Shown: positions 56,771 through 64,000 of the stretch, piece after piece | How the letters are laid out: each line of letters starts with the position of its first letter | How positions within the stretch are numbered: the stretch's first letter is position 1 | Assembly (NCBI RefSeq): GCF_013340205.1 | Contig: NZ_BJTG01000011.1 | Coordinates: 62,001-126,000 of the forward strand | DNA length: 64,000 nucleotides | Direction: 5' to 3' | From: Anaeromyxobacter diazotrophicus | GTDB taxonomy: Bacteria; Myxococcota; Myxococcia; Myxococcales; Anaeromyxobacteraceae | Notes under the pieces: model-generated | Database searches by the model: none | What the model was told of the DNA's origin: nothing | What the model saw: only the letters and a program-made list of their open reading frames with translations | Position numbers and translations under genes: made by a program

Positions 56771-59700
56771 ACGATCTGGCGCCCACCGACTGGCTCCGGG
56801 TCCTGGAGTCGGAGCTCGACGCGCTCGCGCAGGGCACGCTCGGGCTGCCGCCGGTCACCGTGACCGGGCACGGGGTGGCGCCGCCAGGCTCGATGGAGGG
56901 CGCCTACATGGTGCTCCTCTCGAGCGGAGGCTCCTACCAGGTCGGACTCGCCTCCACCAGCGAGGGCTGCCAGGCGCTGGCGCGCGGCCTGCTCGCGGTC
57001 GAGCCGTCCGCGGATCCGCTGCCGGCGCCCGACGTGGCCGACGCGGTGTGCGAGATCGTCAACATGCTCGCGGGCGGCGTGCAGCGCCGCGTCCGCGAGC
57101 GGTCCGGGCTCCAGCTGGAGCTCGGCCTCCCCACCTTCTTCCACGGCCCCGTCCAGCCGACCGAACGCCTGGGCGTGGCCGTGACCGAGGTGCGCGTCGG
57201 CGAGCTGCCCGCCGCGCTGCTCGTGCTGCACCCCGCATTCGCCGCGGCGAGGAGATCCAACGCCATGTCCGACGCGCCCCATGCCTCGAGCGGCCGGCCC
57301 CCCGCCCAGATCCTGGAGGAGCTGGCGGCGGCCGTGATGGCCGCCGATGCCTCCGACGAGGCCGCGGTCACGCGGCTGCTCGCGCTGCTGGACGAGCTCA
57401 CCGCCACCGGGCACGCCGTGGCCGCGATCGCGGGCGCGGCGGCCGAGGGCATCCGCGCTCGCTGCGCCGACGTGCGCGCCCTGGCCGGCGCGCTCGACGA
57501 GGCGAGCGAGGCCGTCGCCCGGATGCAGGAGGAGGTCGCGCGGGGGCCCCAGCCCAGCGCCGCGCCGGCCGCGGCCGCCGCGCCGGGCGCGTTCGTGCTG
57601 CCGGAGTGGGGCGACGAGAAGACCCTCCGCGACTTCCTGGCGGCCCAGCGCGGCTCGCTCGAGGAGCTCGAGGAGGCCATCCTGGGCATGGAGGGCGGCG
57701 ACCCCGAGCGGCTGGCGACCTTCAAGCGCCGCCTGCACACGCTGAAGGGCGAGGCGGGCGTGCTCGGGCTCGAGGATCTCGAGCACGTCTGCCACGCCAC
57801 CGAGGACTTCCTCGAGGGCCACGGCGCCTCGGCCGAGGCGACCGACCGGCTGCTGCGCGTCCAGGACTGGATGGTCAAGGCCATCGACGCGTACGCGCAG
57901 ATGCAGCTGCCGGTGCCCCGGGCGAAGGAGCTGATCGCCGAGGCGCTGACCGGCGGGCAGGCGACCGCGACCGCGACCCCGACCCCGACCCCGACCCCGA
58001 CCGCGACCTCGACCGCGACTGCGACTGCGACTGCGACCTCGACCGCGACCGCGACCGCGGCCGCGACCGCGACTGCGACCCCGACCGCGACCGCGACCGC
58101 GGCCGCGGAGGGCATCAGCGCCGTGGCGCGCGACGCGGAGACGGTCAGCCTGTTCGGCGAGTTCCTCTCGGAGAGCGGCGAGGGGCTGAACCGGGTCGAC
58201 CAGATCCTGATGAACGTCGAGCGGGACGGCGTCAACGACGACACCGTCAACAGCCTCTTCCGCGTCTTCCACACCATCAAGGGCACGGCCGGCTTCCTCG
58301 AGCTGTCCGAGGTCGTGGCGCTCGCGCACGTCACCGAGACGATGCTGAACCGGTGCCGCGAGAAGGCGCTGGCGCTGGAGGGGGCGGTCGTCGACCTGGT
58401 CTTCGACGCGACCTCCGCGCTGCGCGAGATGCTGGAGGAGGTGCGGGTGGCCGTCGAGGCCGGGACCGGCTTCCCCTCCCGCGCGGGCCTCGACGAGCTG
58501 CGCGGGAACATCCAGGCGGCCATCGACGGGCAGACCGGCCCGGAGCGGGAGCTGCCGGCGGCGGTGCCGGGCGACACGCTGGGGCAGGTGCTGCAGCGGC
58601 CGCCGCTCGAGGTCCCGGCGGCGGCCGTGGAGCACGCCGCGGAGCAGCAGGCCTCCACCGGCCGGCGGCTGGGCGAGGAGCTGGTGGCGGAGGGCGCCGC
58701 CGAGCCGGCGCAGGTGGCCGCCGCGCTGCGCGCGCAGGGTCGGGCCGCACCGCGCGAGGAGGCCGCGGCGGTCAAGCTCAAGGAGACCATCAAGGTCGAC
58801 CTGGAGCGCGTCGACAGCCTGGTGGAGATGATCGGCGAGCTGGTGGTGGTCGAGTCGATGGTGGTGAACGCGCCCGAGATCGCGAAGACCTCCTCGGTGC
58901 GCGTCCGCAACTGCCTGGCGCAGCTCGCCAAGGTCACGCGCGACCTGCAGGACGTCGGCATGCGCATGCGCATGGTGCCGGTCTCGGGCGTGTTCCAGAA
59001 GATGGCGCGCCTGGTGCGCGACCTCTCGCGCAAGAGCGGCAAGCAGGTCCGGCTGGTGACCTCGGGCGAGGGCACCGAGATGGACCGCAGCATGGTGGAG
59101 CACATCGCCGATCCGCTGGTCCACATGATCCGCAACGCGGTGGATCACGGGCTCGAGTCGGCCGACGCGCGCGCCGCCGCCGGCAAGCCGCCGGTGGGCG
59201 AGATCCGGCTCAGCGCCTACCACGAGGGCGGCAGCGTCGTCATCGAGATCGCGGACGACGGCCGCGGCCTCGACCGCGACCGGATCGTGAAGAAGGCGAT
59301 GGAGAAGGGCCTCATCGACTCGGCCGACGGCATGACCGAGGCGGAGGTGAACGGGCTCATCTTCGCGCCCGGCTTCTCCACCGCCGCCCAGGTCACGGAG
59401 ATCTCCGGCCGCGGCGTGGGGATGGACGTGGTGAAGCGCAACATCGACGCGCTGCGCGGCCGGGTCGTCATCACCTCCAGGAAGGGGGAGGGGACGAGCT
59501 TCAAGCTGGTGCTGCCGCTCACGCTCGCCATCATCGACGGCATGCTCGTCGCGTGCGGCGAGGAGCGCTACATCATCCCGACCCTCTCGATCGTCGAGTC
59601 GATCCAGCCCGACCGGAAGATGCTCGTCTCGCTGGCGCAGACGAACGAGATGATCAACCTCCGCGGCGAGATCCTGCCGCTGGCGCGCCTCGACAAGCTC

Positions 59701-60012
59701 TTCCGGCTCGAGGGCGCGAAGAGCGATCCCACCGACGCGCTGGTGGTGGTGGTGGAGGGGTTCGGCCGGCGCATCGGCTTGCTCGTCGACGAGGTGGTGA
59801 CGCAGCAGCAGGTCGTCATCAAGAGCCTGGGCGAGGGGATGGGCAAGACGCGCTTCCTCTCCGGCGCCGCCATCCTCTCGGACGGGCACGTCGGCCTCAT
59901 CCTCAACGTCGAGGAGATCGCCACCCTGTTCCACCGGTCGCGTGACTTCTTTCACGAGCGCGGCGAGGCCCTGCCCGCCGCGCTCCCAGCCGCCCAGGAG
60001 GCCCGAGCATGA
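56767..60012 (+). CDS. cheA: CheA histidine kinase with N-terminal CheX-like domain, two Hpt domains and a repeat linker
   Basis: The frame encodes 1081 residues; usual CheA has about 650-700. Residues 1-165 are CheX-like with the E-x2-N phosphatase motif (E96, N99 in DAVCEIVNMLAGG). Hpt1 follows with H324 (RLHTLKGEAG), then a Thr-Ala/Ser/Pro repeat (399-447), Hpt2 with H502 (FHTIKGTAGFL), a ~100-residue linker containing a GEELVAEGAAEPAQVAAAL segment like type II/IV secretion N-domains, the dimerisation and HATPase domains (DPLVHMIRNAVDHGLE) and a CheW-like domain. A GAGGAG and ATG at 57265 (M167) could start a separate CheA; no stop separates the parts. Confidence 0.87.
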   Translation: MNDLAPTDWLRVLESELDALAQGTLGLPPVTVTGHGVAPPGSMEGAYMVLLSSGGSYQVGLASTSEGCQALARGLLAVEPSADPLPAPDVADAVCEIVNMLAGGVQRRVRERSGLQLELGLPTFFHGPVQPTERLGVAVTEVRVGELPAALLVLHPAFAAARRSNAMSDAPHASSGRPPAQILEELAAAVMAADASDEAAVTRLLALLDELTATGHAVAAIAGAAAEGIRARCADVRALAGALDEASEAVARMQEEVARGPQPSAAPAAAAAPGAFVLPEWGDEKTLRDFLAAQRGSLEELEEAILGMEGGDPERLATFKRRLHTLKGEAGVLGLEDLEHVCHATEDFLEGHGASAEATDRLLRVQDWMVKAIDAYAQMQLPVPRAKELIAEALTGGQATATATPTPTPTPTATSTATATATATSTATATAAATATATPTATATAAAEGISAVARDAETVSLFGEFLSESGEGLNRVDQILMNVERDGVNDDTVNSLFRVFHTIKGTAGFLELSEVVALAHVTETMLNRCREKALALEGAVVDLVFDATSALREMLEEVRVAVEAGTGFPSRAGLDELRGNIQAAIDGQTGPERELPAAVPGDTLGQVLQRPPLEVPAAAVEHAAEQQASTGRRLGEELVAEGAAEPAQVAAALRAQGRAAPREEAAAVKLKETIKVDLERVDSLVEMIGELVVVESMVVNAPEIAKTSSVRVRNCLAQLAKVTRDLQDVGMRMRMVPVSGVFQKMARLVRDLSRKSGKQVRLVTSGEGTEMDRSMVEHIADPLVHMIRNAVDHGLESADARAAAGKPPVGEIRLSAYHEGGSVVIEIADDGRGLDRDRIVKKAMEKGLIDSADGMTEAEVNGLIFAPGFSTAAQVTEISGRGVGMDVVKRNIDALRGRVVITSRKGEGTSFKLVLPLTLAIIDGMLVACGEERYIIPTLSIVESIQPDRKMLVSLAQTNEMINLRGEILPLARLDKLFRLEGAKSDPTDALVVVVEGFGRRIGLLVDEVVTQQQVVIKSLGEGMGKTRFLSGAAILSDGHVGLILNVEEIATLFHRSRDFFHERGEALPAALPAAQEARA
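57961..58106 (+). repeat. Hexanucleotide repeat tract in cheA
   Basis: About 24 units of (GACCGC/GACCTC/GACCCC-type) sequence encode Thr-Ala/Ser/Pro at residues 399-447, between the two Hpt domains. It is the longest tract and lies on the plus strand, so again the coding strand reads Thr-X dipeptides. Confidence 0.9.
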
Positions 60013-60551
60013 GCACCGTCGAGAGCACGAACCAGAACGCCGCCGCCCCGAGCCTCTCCGCCGCCGACATCGGGGTGCAGCTGGCCGGCAAGTACATGAC
60101 CTTCAAGCTGGCCGAGGAGGTGTACGGCCTCGAGATCCTGAAGGTGCGCGAGATCATCGGGCTCATGGACATCACCCGGGTCCCGCGCAGCGCCGACTTC
60201 ATCCGCGGCGTCATCAACCTGCGGGGCAAGGTCATCCCGGTGATCGACCTGCGCCTCAAGTTCGCCATGGACGCGTGCCAGGCCACGGAGCAGACCGTCA
60301 TCATCGTGGTCCAGTGCCAGGTGGGCGCGCGCAACCTCACCATGGGCATCCTGGTGGACCAGGTGCTCGAGGTGCTCTCCATCGAGGCGGCCGCCATCGA
60401 GCCCCCGCCGCAGCTCGGCGAGGCGGCGGTCGAGGCGCAGTTCATCCTCGGGGTGGGCAAGGCCGGCGAGCGCGTCATCTTCCTGCTCGACATCGGCAAG
60501 GTGCTGGGCCGCGAGGACGCCGCCGCGGTGGCGAGCGCGGCGGCGGCGTAG
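60009..60551 (+). CDS. cheW: Chemotaxis coupling protein CheW
   Basis: The 180-residue protein has a CheW SH3-like double barrel: GKYMTFKLAEEVYGLEILKV, IREVIGL-type REIIGLMDITRVP, INLRGKVIPVIDLRLKF and GILVDQVLEVLSI. It links CheA with receptors. The N-terminal 30 and C-terminal ~10 residues are Ala/Ser-rich. Its start overlaps the cheA stop (ATGA-type). Confidence 0.95.
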   Translation: MSTVESTNQNAAAPSLSAADIGVQLAGKYMTFKLAEEVYGLEILKVREIIGLMDITRVPRSADFIRGVINLRGKVIPVIDLRLKFAMDACQATEQTVIIVVQCQVGARNLTMGILVDQVLEVLSIEAAAIEPPPQLGEAAVEAQFILGVGKAGERVIFLLDIGKVLGREDAAAVASAAAA

Positions 60552-60596
60552 CGGCCGCGAGCCGGCGCCGACGCATCCCTTTCAACGAAGGACGGC

Positions 60597-60619
60597 CTCG
60601 GGGGCGGCACCGCCCCGAG
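60597..60619 (+). terminator. Hairpin between cheW and the MCP gene
   Basis: CTCGGGGGCGG (60597-60607) and CCGCCCCGAG (60610-60619) pair with one bulged base. It might reduce read-through from cheW to the MCP gene; the loop is short and there is no T run. Confidence 0.35.
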
Positions 60620-60636
60620 CGCCTGGAGAGAGCACC

Positions 60637-62463
60637 ATGGCCGAGCGCACTGTCGTCGTCACCCTGGCCTCCGCTGCCGCACTCGCCGCCGCCGCCGCCA
60701 CCGCGCTCCTCGCGGGGCCCGGCGCCGCGGCGGGGGTGTGCGGCGCCGGGGCCGCCGGCCTGGTGGCCCTCGGGCTCGTGCTCGCCGCGGCCGAGCGCGC
60801 CGAGCGCGCGGCGCGCGCCCGGGCGCTCGCGTCCGTGGCGCTGGCGGTGACGGAGGGGGCGGCCCCGCCCGAGGCGCAGCCGGGCCTCGAGCCGGCGCTC
60901 CGCGAGCTCCACCAGGCGGCCGCGGCCGCGGCGCGCTACTGCGAGCTGGTCCGGGGCTTCATCGCCCAGTTCGAGCAGGGGACGGTCCCGGGGCGCGTCG
61001 AGGGCGCCTACCGGGGCGTGCCCGGGGCCACCGTCGCCAGCATGAACCGCTTCGTCGAGCTCATGCAGCTGCGCAACGCGGACCTGAAGGTGCTGTTCGA
61101 GGCGGGGCAGCAGGGCCGCCTCGCCGTCCGGGCCGACACCAGCAAGTACACGGGCTACAACGGCGCGCTCATCCACGGCGTGCACGGGATCCTGGAGAGC
61201 GTGGCCGCGCCGGTGAAGCAGGCGACGAGCGTGCTCGAGCGCCTGGCGCAGCGCGACCTCACCGCGCGCCTCTCGGGCCAGTACCAGGGCGACTTCGCGC
61301 GCATGGAGGCCGCCCTCAACGCGACCGCCCAGGATCTGCACGACGCCCTGGCGCACGTGGCGCAGTCCTCCGCGCAGGTCTCCTCCGCCGCCGGGGAGAT
61401 CGCCTCGTCCAGCCAGTCGGTGGCGACGGGCGCGGCGCAGCAGGCGAGCTCGCTGGAGGAGTCCTCCGCCTCCCTCGAGTCGATGGCGAGCATGGTCAAG
61501 TCCTCGGCCGACAACGCGCAGCAGGCGAGCGCGCTGGCGCAGTCGGCCAAGGGCGTCGCGGGGCAGGGCGCGGACGCCATGCAGCAGATGGCCGGCGCCA
61601 TGGAGTCGATCCGCGCCTCCGCCGAGGGCACCTCGCAGATCATCAAGGACATCAACGAGATCGCGTTCCAGACGAACCTGCTCGCGCTCAACGCCGCGGT
61701 CGAGGCGGCGCGCGCCGGCGACGCCGGGCGAGGGTTCGCGGTGGTGGCGGAGGAGGTGCGCTCGCTGGCGCTCCGCTCCAAGGAGGCGGCCAACAAGACC
61801 GAGGCGCTCATCCGCGAGTCGGTGCGGCAGACCGGGGAGGGCGACCAGACGGCGAAGCTCGTGGCGGGCAAGCTCTCCGAGATCACGAGCATCGTCGGGA
61901 AGGTGAGCGACATCGTCGGCGAGATCGCCGCGGCCACCCGCGAGCAGGCGACCGGCGTCGAGCAGGCCACCCGGGCGGTCGGGGAGATGAACAAGATCAC
62001 GCAGCAGAACGCGGCCAACTCCGAGCAGTCGTCCTCGGCGGCGATCGAGCTCTCGGCCCAGGCCGAGGAGCTCACGTCGCTCGTGGGCGGCTTCAAGCTG
62101 GCGAGCGCGCCGGCGGCGGCCGCGCCCCGCGCGCCGAAGCCGGCGGCCGGGCTCGAGCCGCGGAAGGCGCTCCTCGCCGCGCCCGGCGCGAGGCCAGCGA
62201 GCGCGAAGCCGCTCCCCAGGCCCGCCGCGGCGAAGCCGGCCGCGCCGAAGCCGGCCGCGGCCGCGAAGCCGCGGTTCGCCGCCAAGCCCGCCGCCAGGCC
62301 CTCCGCCGCCGCCGCGAAGCCCGCCGCCGCGAAGCCTGCCGCCGCAGCCAGCCCCGCGGCCAAGCCGGCCAGGAACGGCGCCCACGGCGGCGCGAACGGG
62401 ATCCCGCTCAAGCCGGAGGAGCTCATCCCGCTCGACGGGGATCCGACCTTCGAGGACTTCTAG
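60637..62463 (+). CDS. Methyl-accepting chemotaxis protein without periplasmic sensor domain
   Basis: The 608-residue protein has two close membrane helices (about 6-27 and 31-53) with no periplasmic loop, then a HAMP-like region (about 170-240), and the MCP signalling domain with hairpin tip EIAFQTNLLALNAAVEAARAG as the classic motif split in view. An Ala/Pro/Lys-rich disordered tail (about 490-585) ends with PTFEDF, resembling the aromatic pentapeptide that tethers CheR and CheB. The input must be internal or come from a partner. It lies directly before cheR. Confidence 0.92.
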   Translation: MAERTVVVTLASAAALAAAAATALLAGPGAAAGVCGAGAAGLVALGLVLAAAERAERAARARALASVALAVTEGAAPPEAQPGLEPALRELHQAAAAAARYCELVRGFIAQFEQGTVPGRVEGAYRGVPGATVASMNRFVELMQLRNADLKVLFEAGQQGRLAVRADTSKYTGYNGALIHGVHGILESVAAPVKQATSVLERLAQRDLTARLSGQYQGDFARMEAALNATAQDLHDALAHVAQSSAQVSSAAGEIASSSQSVATGAAQQASSLEESSASLESMASMVKSSADNAQQASALAQSAKGVAGQGADAMQQMAGAMESIRASAEGTSQIIKDINEIAFQTNLLALNAAVEAARAGDAGRGFAVVAEEVRSLALRSKEAANKTEALIRESVRQTGEGDQTAKLVAGKLSEITSIVGKVSDIVGEIAAATREQATGVEQATRAVGEMNKITQQNAANSEQSSSAAIELSAQAEELTSLVGGFKLASAPAAAAPRAPKPAAGLEPRKALLAAPGARPASAKPLPRPAAAKPAAPKPAAAAKPRFAAKPAARPSAAAAKPAAAKPAAAASPAAKPARNGAHGGANGIPLKPEELIPLDGDPTFEDF

Positions 62464-62521
62464 CCCGGGCCGGAGGGGCCGCGAGCGCGGGGCGCGCGGC
62501 GGGGCGCCCTCGACCCGGGAC

Positions 62522-62538
62522 GGCGACCGCCGGTCGCC
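62522..62538 (+). terminator. Hairpin after the MCP gene
   Basis: GGCGACC (62522-62528) and GGTCGCC (62532-62538) form a perfect 7-bp stem with a 3-base loop, 58 bases past the MCP stop. It may end the cheY-MCP transcript ahead of the cheR promoter candidate. Confidence 0.35.
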
Positions 62539-62589
62539 CGCCACCCACCTCCGGAGGGCCTGAAACCGCCGGTCTGGACGCACTCCCGG

Positions 62590-62605
62590 TGGCACGCACC
62601 GTGCT
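62590..62605 (+). promoter_or_regulatory. Candidate sigma-54 promoter upstream of cheR
   Basis: TGGCACG-CACC-GTGCT has the -24 GG and -12 GC with the required spacing; it differs from consensus TGGCACG-N4-TTGCW at the first base of the -12 element. The expected start near 62616 leaves a leader of about 55 bases before ATG 62671. Confidence 0.4.
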
Positions 62606-62670
62606 CCCCTGGGTCGCCAGAGCGGAGGCCGATGAGGGGTCGGAGTCCGCTGGACACGAGGGTCTCACCC

Positions 62671-63498
62671 ATGGAGCCGCAGCTCTTCCAGCGCTTCGCC
62701 GCGCTCGCCTACGAGAAGGCGGGCATCAGCATCAAGCCGGGCAAGGAGGCGCTGGTCGCGGCCCGCGTGGCGAAGCGGCTGCGCGCCCTGGCCATCCCCG
62801 ACGCCGAGGGCTACCTGCGCTACCTCGAGGAGGACAGCTCCGGCGAGGAGCTGGTGCGCTTCCTCGACGTCATCTCGACCCACTTCACCAGCTTCTTCCG
62901 CGAGCCGGATCACTTCGACCTCCTGCGGGAGGAGCTGACGGAGCTGCTCCTCGCCGGCCAGCGGCGGCTGCGGCTCTGGTCCGCCGCCTGCTCCACCGGG
63001 GAGGAGCCGTACTCCATGGCCATGACGGCGCTGGGGCTCGACGGCGTCGCCGGGGCGGACCTCAAGATCCTCGCCACCGACATCTCGGTGGACACGCTGC
63101 GCCAGGCCACCGAGGGGCGCTACGGCACTCCCCGGCTCGAGCCGGTGCCGGAGGGGCTGCGCCGCCGCTGGTTCAAGCGCCACCCGGACCCGCGCGATCC
63201 CGACGGCGAGCTGTGGGAGGCCGGCCCGGAGCTCAAGGCCCGCGTCGTCTACCGGCGCCTCAACCTGGCCGAGCCGCCGTTCCCCATGAACGGGCCGCTC
63301 GACGTGGTCTTCTGCCGCAACGTGCTCATCTACTTCGACCACCCGACGCGGCAGCGCCTGATCTCGGCGGTGGAGAAGCTGCTCCGGCCGGGCGGGCTGC
63401 TCTGCATCGGGCACACGGAGACGCTGTCGGGCATCGACACCCGGCTCAAGATGCAGCGCCCGAGCGTCTTCCGCCGTCCCACGGAGCGCGCGTCGTGA
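62671..63498 (+). CDS. cheR: Chemotaxis protein methyltransferase CheR
   Basis: The 275-residue protein has the N-terminal four-helix domain and a SAM-dependent methyltransferase domain with STHFTSFFREPDHFDLLREE, LWSAACSTGEEPYSMAM (SAM site), LATDISVDTLRQA and VVFCRNVLIYFD. It methylates Glu residues of MCPs. I chose ATG 62671; an in-frame start 39 bases earlier adds an Arg-rich stretch without family similarity. The stop overlaps the cheD GTG. Confidence 0.95.
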   Translation: MEPQLFQRFAALAYEKAGISIKPGKEALVAARVAKRLRALAIPDAEGYLRYLEEDSSGEELVRFLDVISTHFTSFFREPDHFDLLREELTELLLAGQRRLRLWSAACSTGEEPYSMAMTALGLDGVAGADLKILATDISVDTLRQATEGRYGTPRLEPVPEGLRRRWFKRHPDPRDPDGELWEAGPELKARVVYRRLNLAEPPFPMNGPLDVVFCRNVLIYFDHPTRQRLISAVEKLLRPGGLLCIGHTETLSGIDTRLKMQRPSVFRRPTERAS

Positions 63499-63974
63499 GC
63501 ACGCTCACCGTCGACATCTCGGACCTCAAGGTCAGCGCCGATCCCGACGATCTGATCGTGACCTACGCGCTCGGCTCCTGCATCGCGGTGATGGTGCACG
63601 ACCCGGTGCGGGTGGCGGCCGGCATGATCCACTACATGCTGCCGCTCTCGGAGACCTCCCCGGAGAAGGCGAAGGCGCGGCCGGCCATGTTCGCCGACAC
63701 CGGGATCCCGCTCCTGTTCCAGAGCCTGTACGCCCTCGGCTGCAAGAAGGAGCACCTGGTGGTGAAGGTGGCGGGCGGCGGGGCGCTCTACGACGACAAG
63801 GGGCTGTTCAGCATCGGCAAGCGCAACTACACCATCTTGCGCAAGATGTTCTGGAAGACCGGGGTCATCGTGGCCGCCGAGGACGTCGGCGGCGCGAAGA
63901 GCCGCACCACCCGCCTGCACGTCGGGACGGGCCGGTGTACGGTGGCGTCCCAGGGGCTGGAGGTGGAGCTGTGA
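63495..63974 (+). CDS. cheD: Chemoreceptor glutamine deamidase CheD
   Basis: The 159-residue protein has the catalytic Cys in YALGSCIAVMVHD (C29), His in MIHYMLP (H46) and the GGGALYD and KRNYTILRKMF segments of CheD. It deamidates receptor glutamines and binds CheC/CheX phosphatases. GTG at 63495 overlaps the cheR stop. With two CheX domains nearby, a CheD-CheX feedback loop is likely. Confidence 0.93.
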   Translation: MSTLTVDISDLKVSADPDDLIVTYALGSCIAVMVHDPVRVAAGMIHYMLPLSETSPEKAKARPAMFADTGIPLLFQSLYALGCKKEHLVVKVAGGGALYDDKGLFSIGKRNYTILRKMFWKTGVIVAAEDVGGAKSRTTRLHVGTGRCTVASQGLEVEL

Positions 63975-64000
63975 TCGCGCCGGCGCTGATCCTCTCGCAG
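63971..64000 (+). CDS. First codons of the next chemotaxis gene (cut by window end)
   Basis: GTG at 63971 overlaps the cheD stop (GTGA), as in other junctions of this operon. Only ten codons are present, too few to name it; cheB would be the usual next gene. Confidence 0.35.
   Translation, partial: MIAPALILSQ

Overview
The window is very GC-rich, almost fully coding, and reads as chromosome of a flagellated deltaproteobacterial / Myxococcota-type bacterium. Anaeromyxobacter is the most likely genus: the combination of flagellar, cytochrome bd and sphingolipid genes, dense two-component signalling and extreme GC fit it. That is an inference from gene content, not from a marker gene. I saw no rRNA, tRNA, CRISPR array, insertion sequence or prophage. 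Genes are packed into long operons with ATGA/GTGA stop-start overlaps, and GTG starts are common.

Layout. (1) 1-8.7 kb, signalling and housekeeping: the tail of an NtrC-type regulator; a three-gene phosphorelay (globin-coupled sensor kinase, double receiver, receiver-kinase hybrid); two CBS proteins; a universal stress protein; TatA; an FNR-like regulator; moeA; and mobB running in frame into a KGG stress protein. (2) 8.7-22 kb, flagellar operon on the minus strand: flgF-G-A-H-I-J(M23)-M-N-K-L, a large protein resembling a degenerate class I adenylate cyclase, fliC, fliD, fliS and fliT-like. (3) 22.2-25 kb: fliJ-like and cydAB. (4) 25.3-36.7 kb, second flagellar operon, minus strand: fliL-M-N-O-P-Q-R, flhB, flhA, flhF, flhG, fliA and a glycosyltransferase. 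FliA (sigma-28) and FlgM (its antagonist) are both here.

(5) 37-53.5 kb, membrane-lipid region, the most interesting part. It encodes serine palmitoyltransferase, a GNAT-type ceramide synthase and a Rossmann-fold ceramide reductase in one operon (the bacterial Spt-bCerS-CerR set). Around them are a fatty-acid desaturase, an AUR1/PAP2-type head-group transferase, a CDP-alcohol phosphotransferase, a HAD phosphatase, GtrA, a periplasmic lipocalin-like candidate, MlaC-, TolC- and MMPL/HpnN-type transport proteins, and an aminotransferase / Gfo-Idh-MocA dehydrogenase pair. Together they suggest synthesis, head-group decoration and outer-membrane export of a phospho-sphingolipid. The AUR1-like gene and spt have near-identical promoters, and two further transcription units diverge from overlapping face-to-face promoters.

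(6) 53.5-64 kb, chemotaxis: HDOD protein, double-receiver STAS-like regulator and CheX on the minus strand; then cheY, a CheX-CheA fusion with two Hpt domains, cheW, an MCP without a periplasmic domain, cheR, cheD and the first codons of a further gene.

A feature crossing these regions is an imperfect hexanucleotide repeat, GTCG[C/A/G]G. It encodes Thr-Ser/Ala/Pro linkers in FlgJ, FlgI, FliO (twice) and CheA, and occurs untranslated in two tracts in the cerR-desaturase intergenic region.
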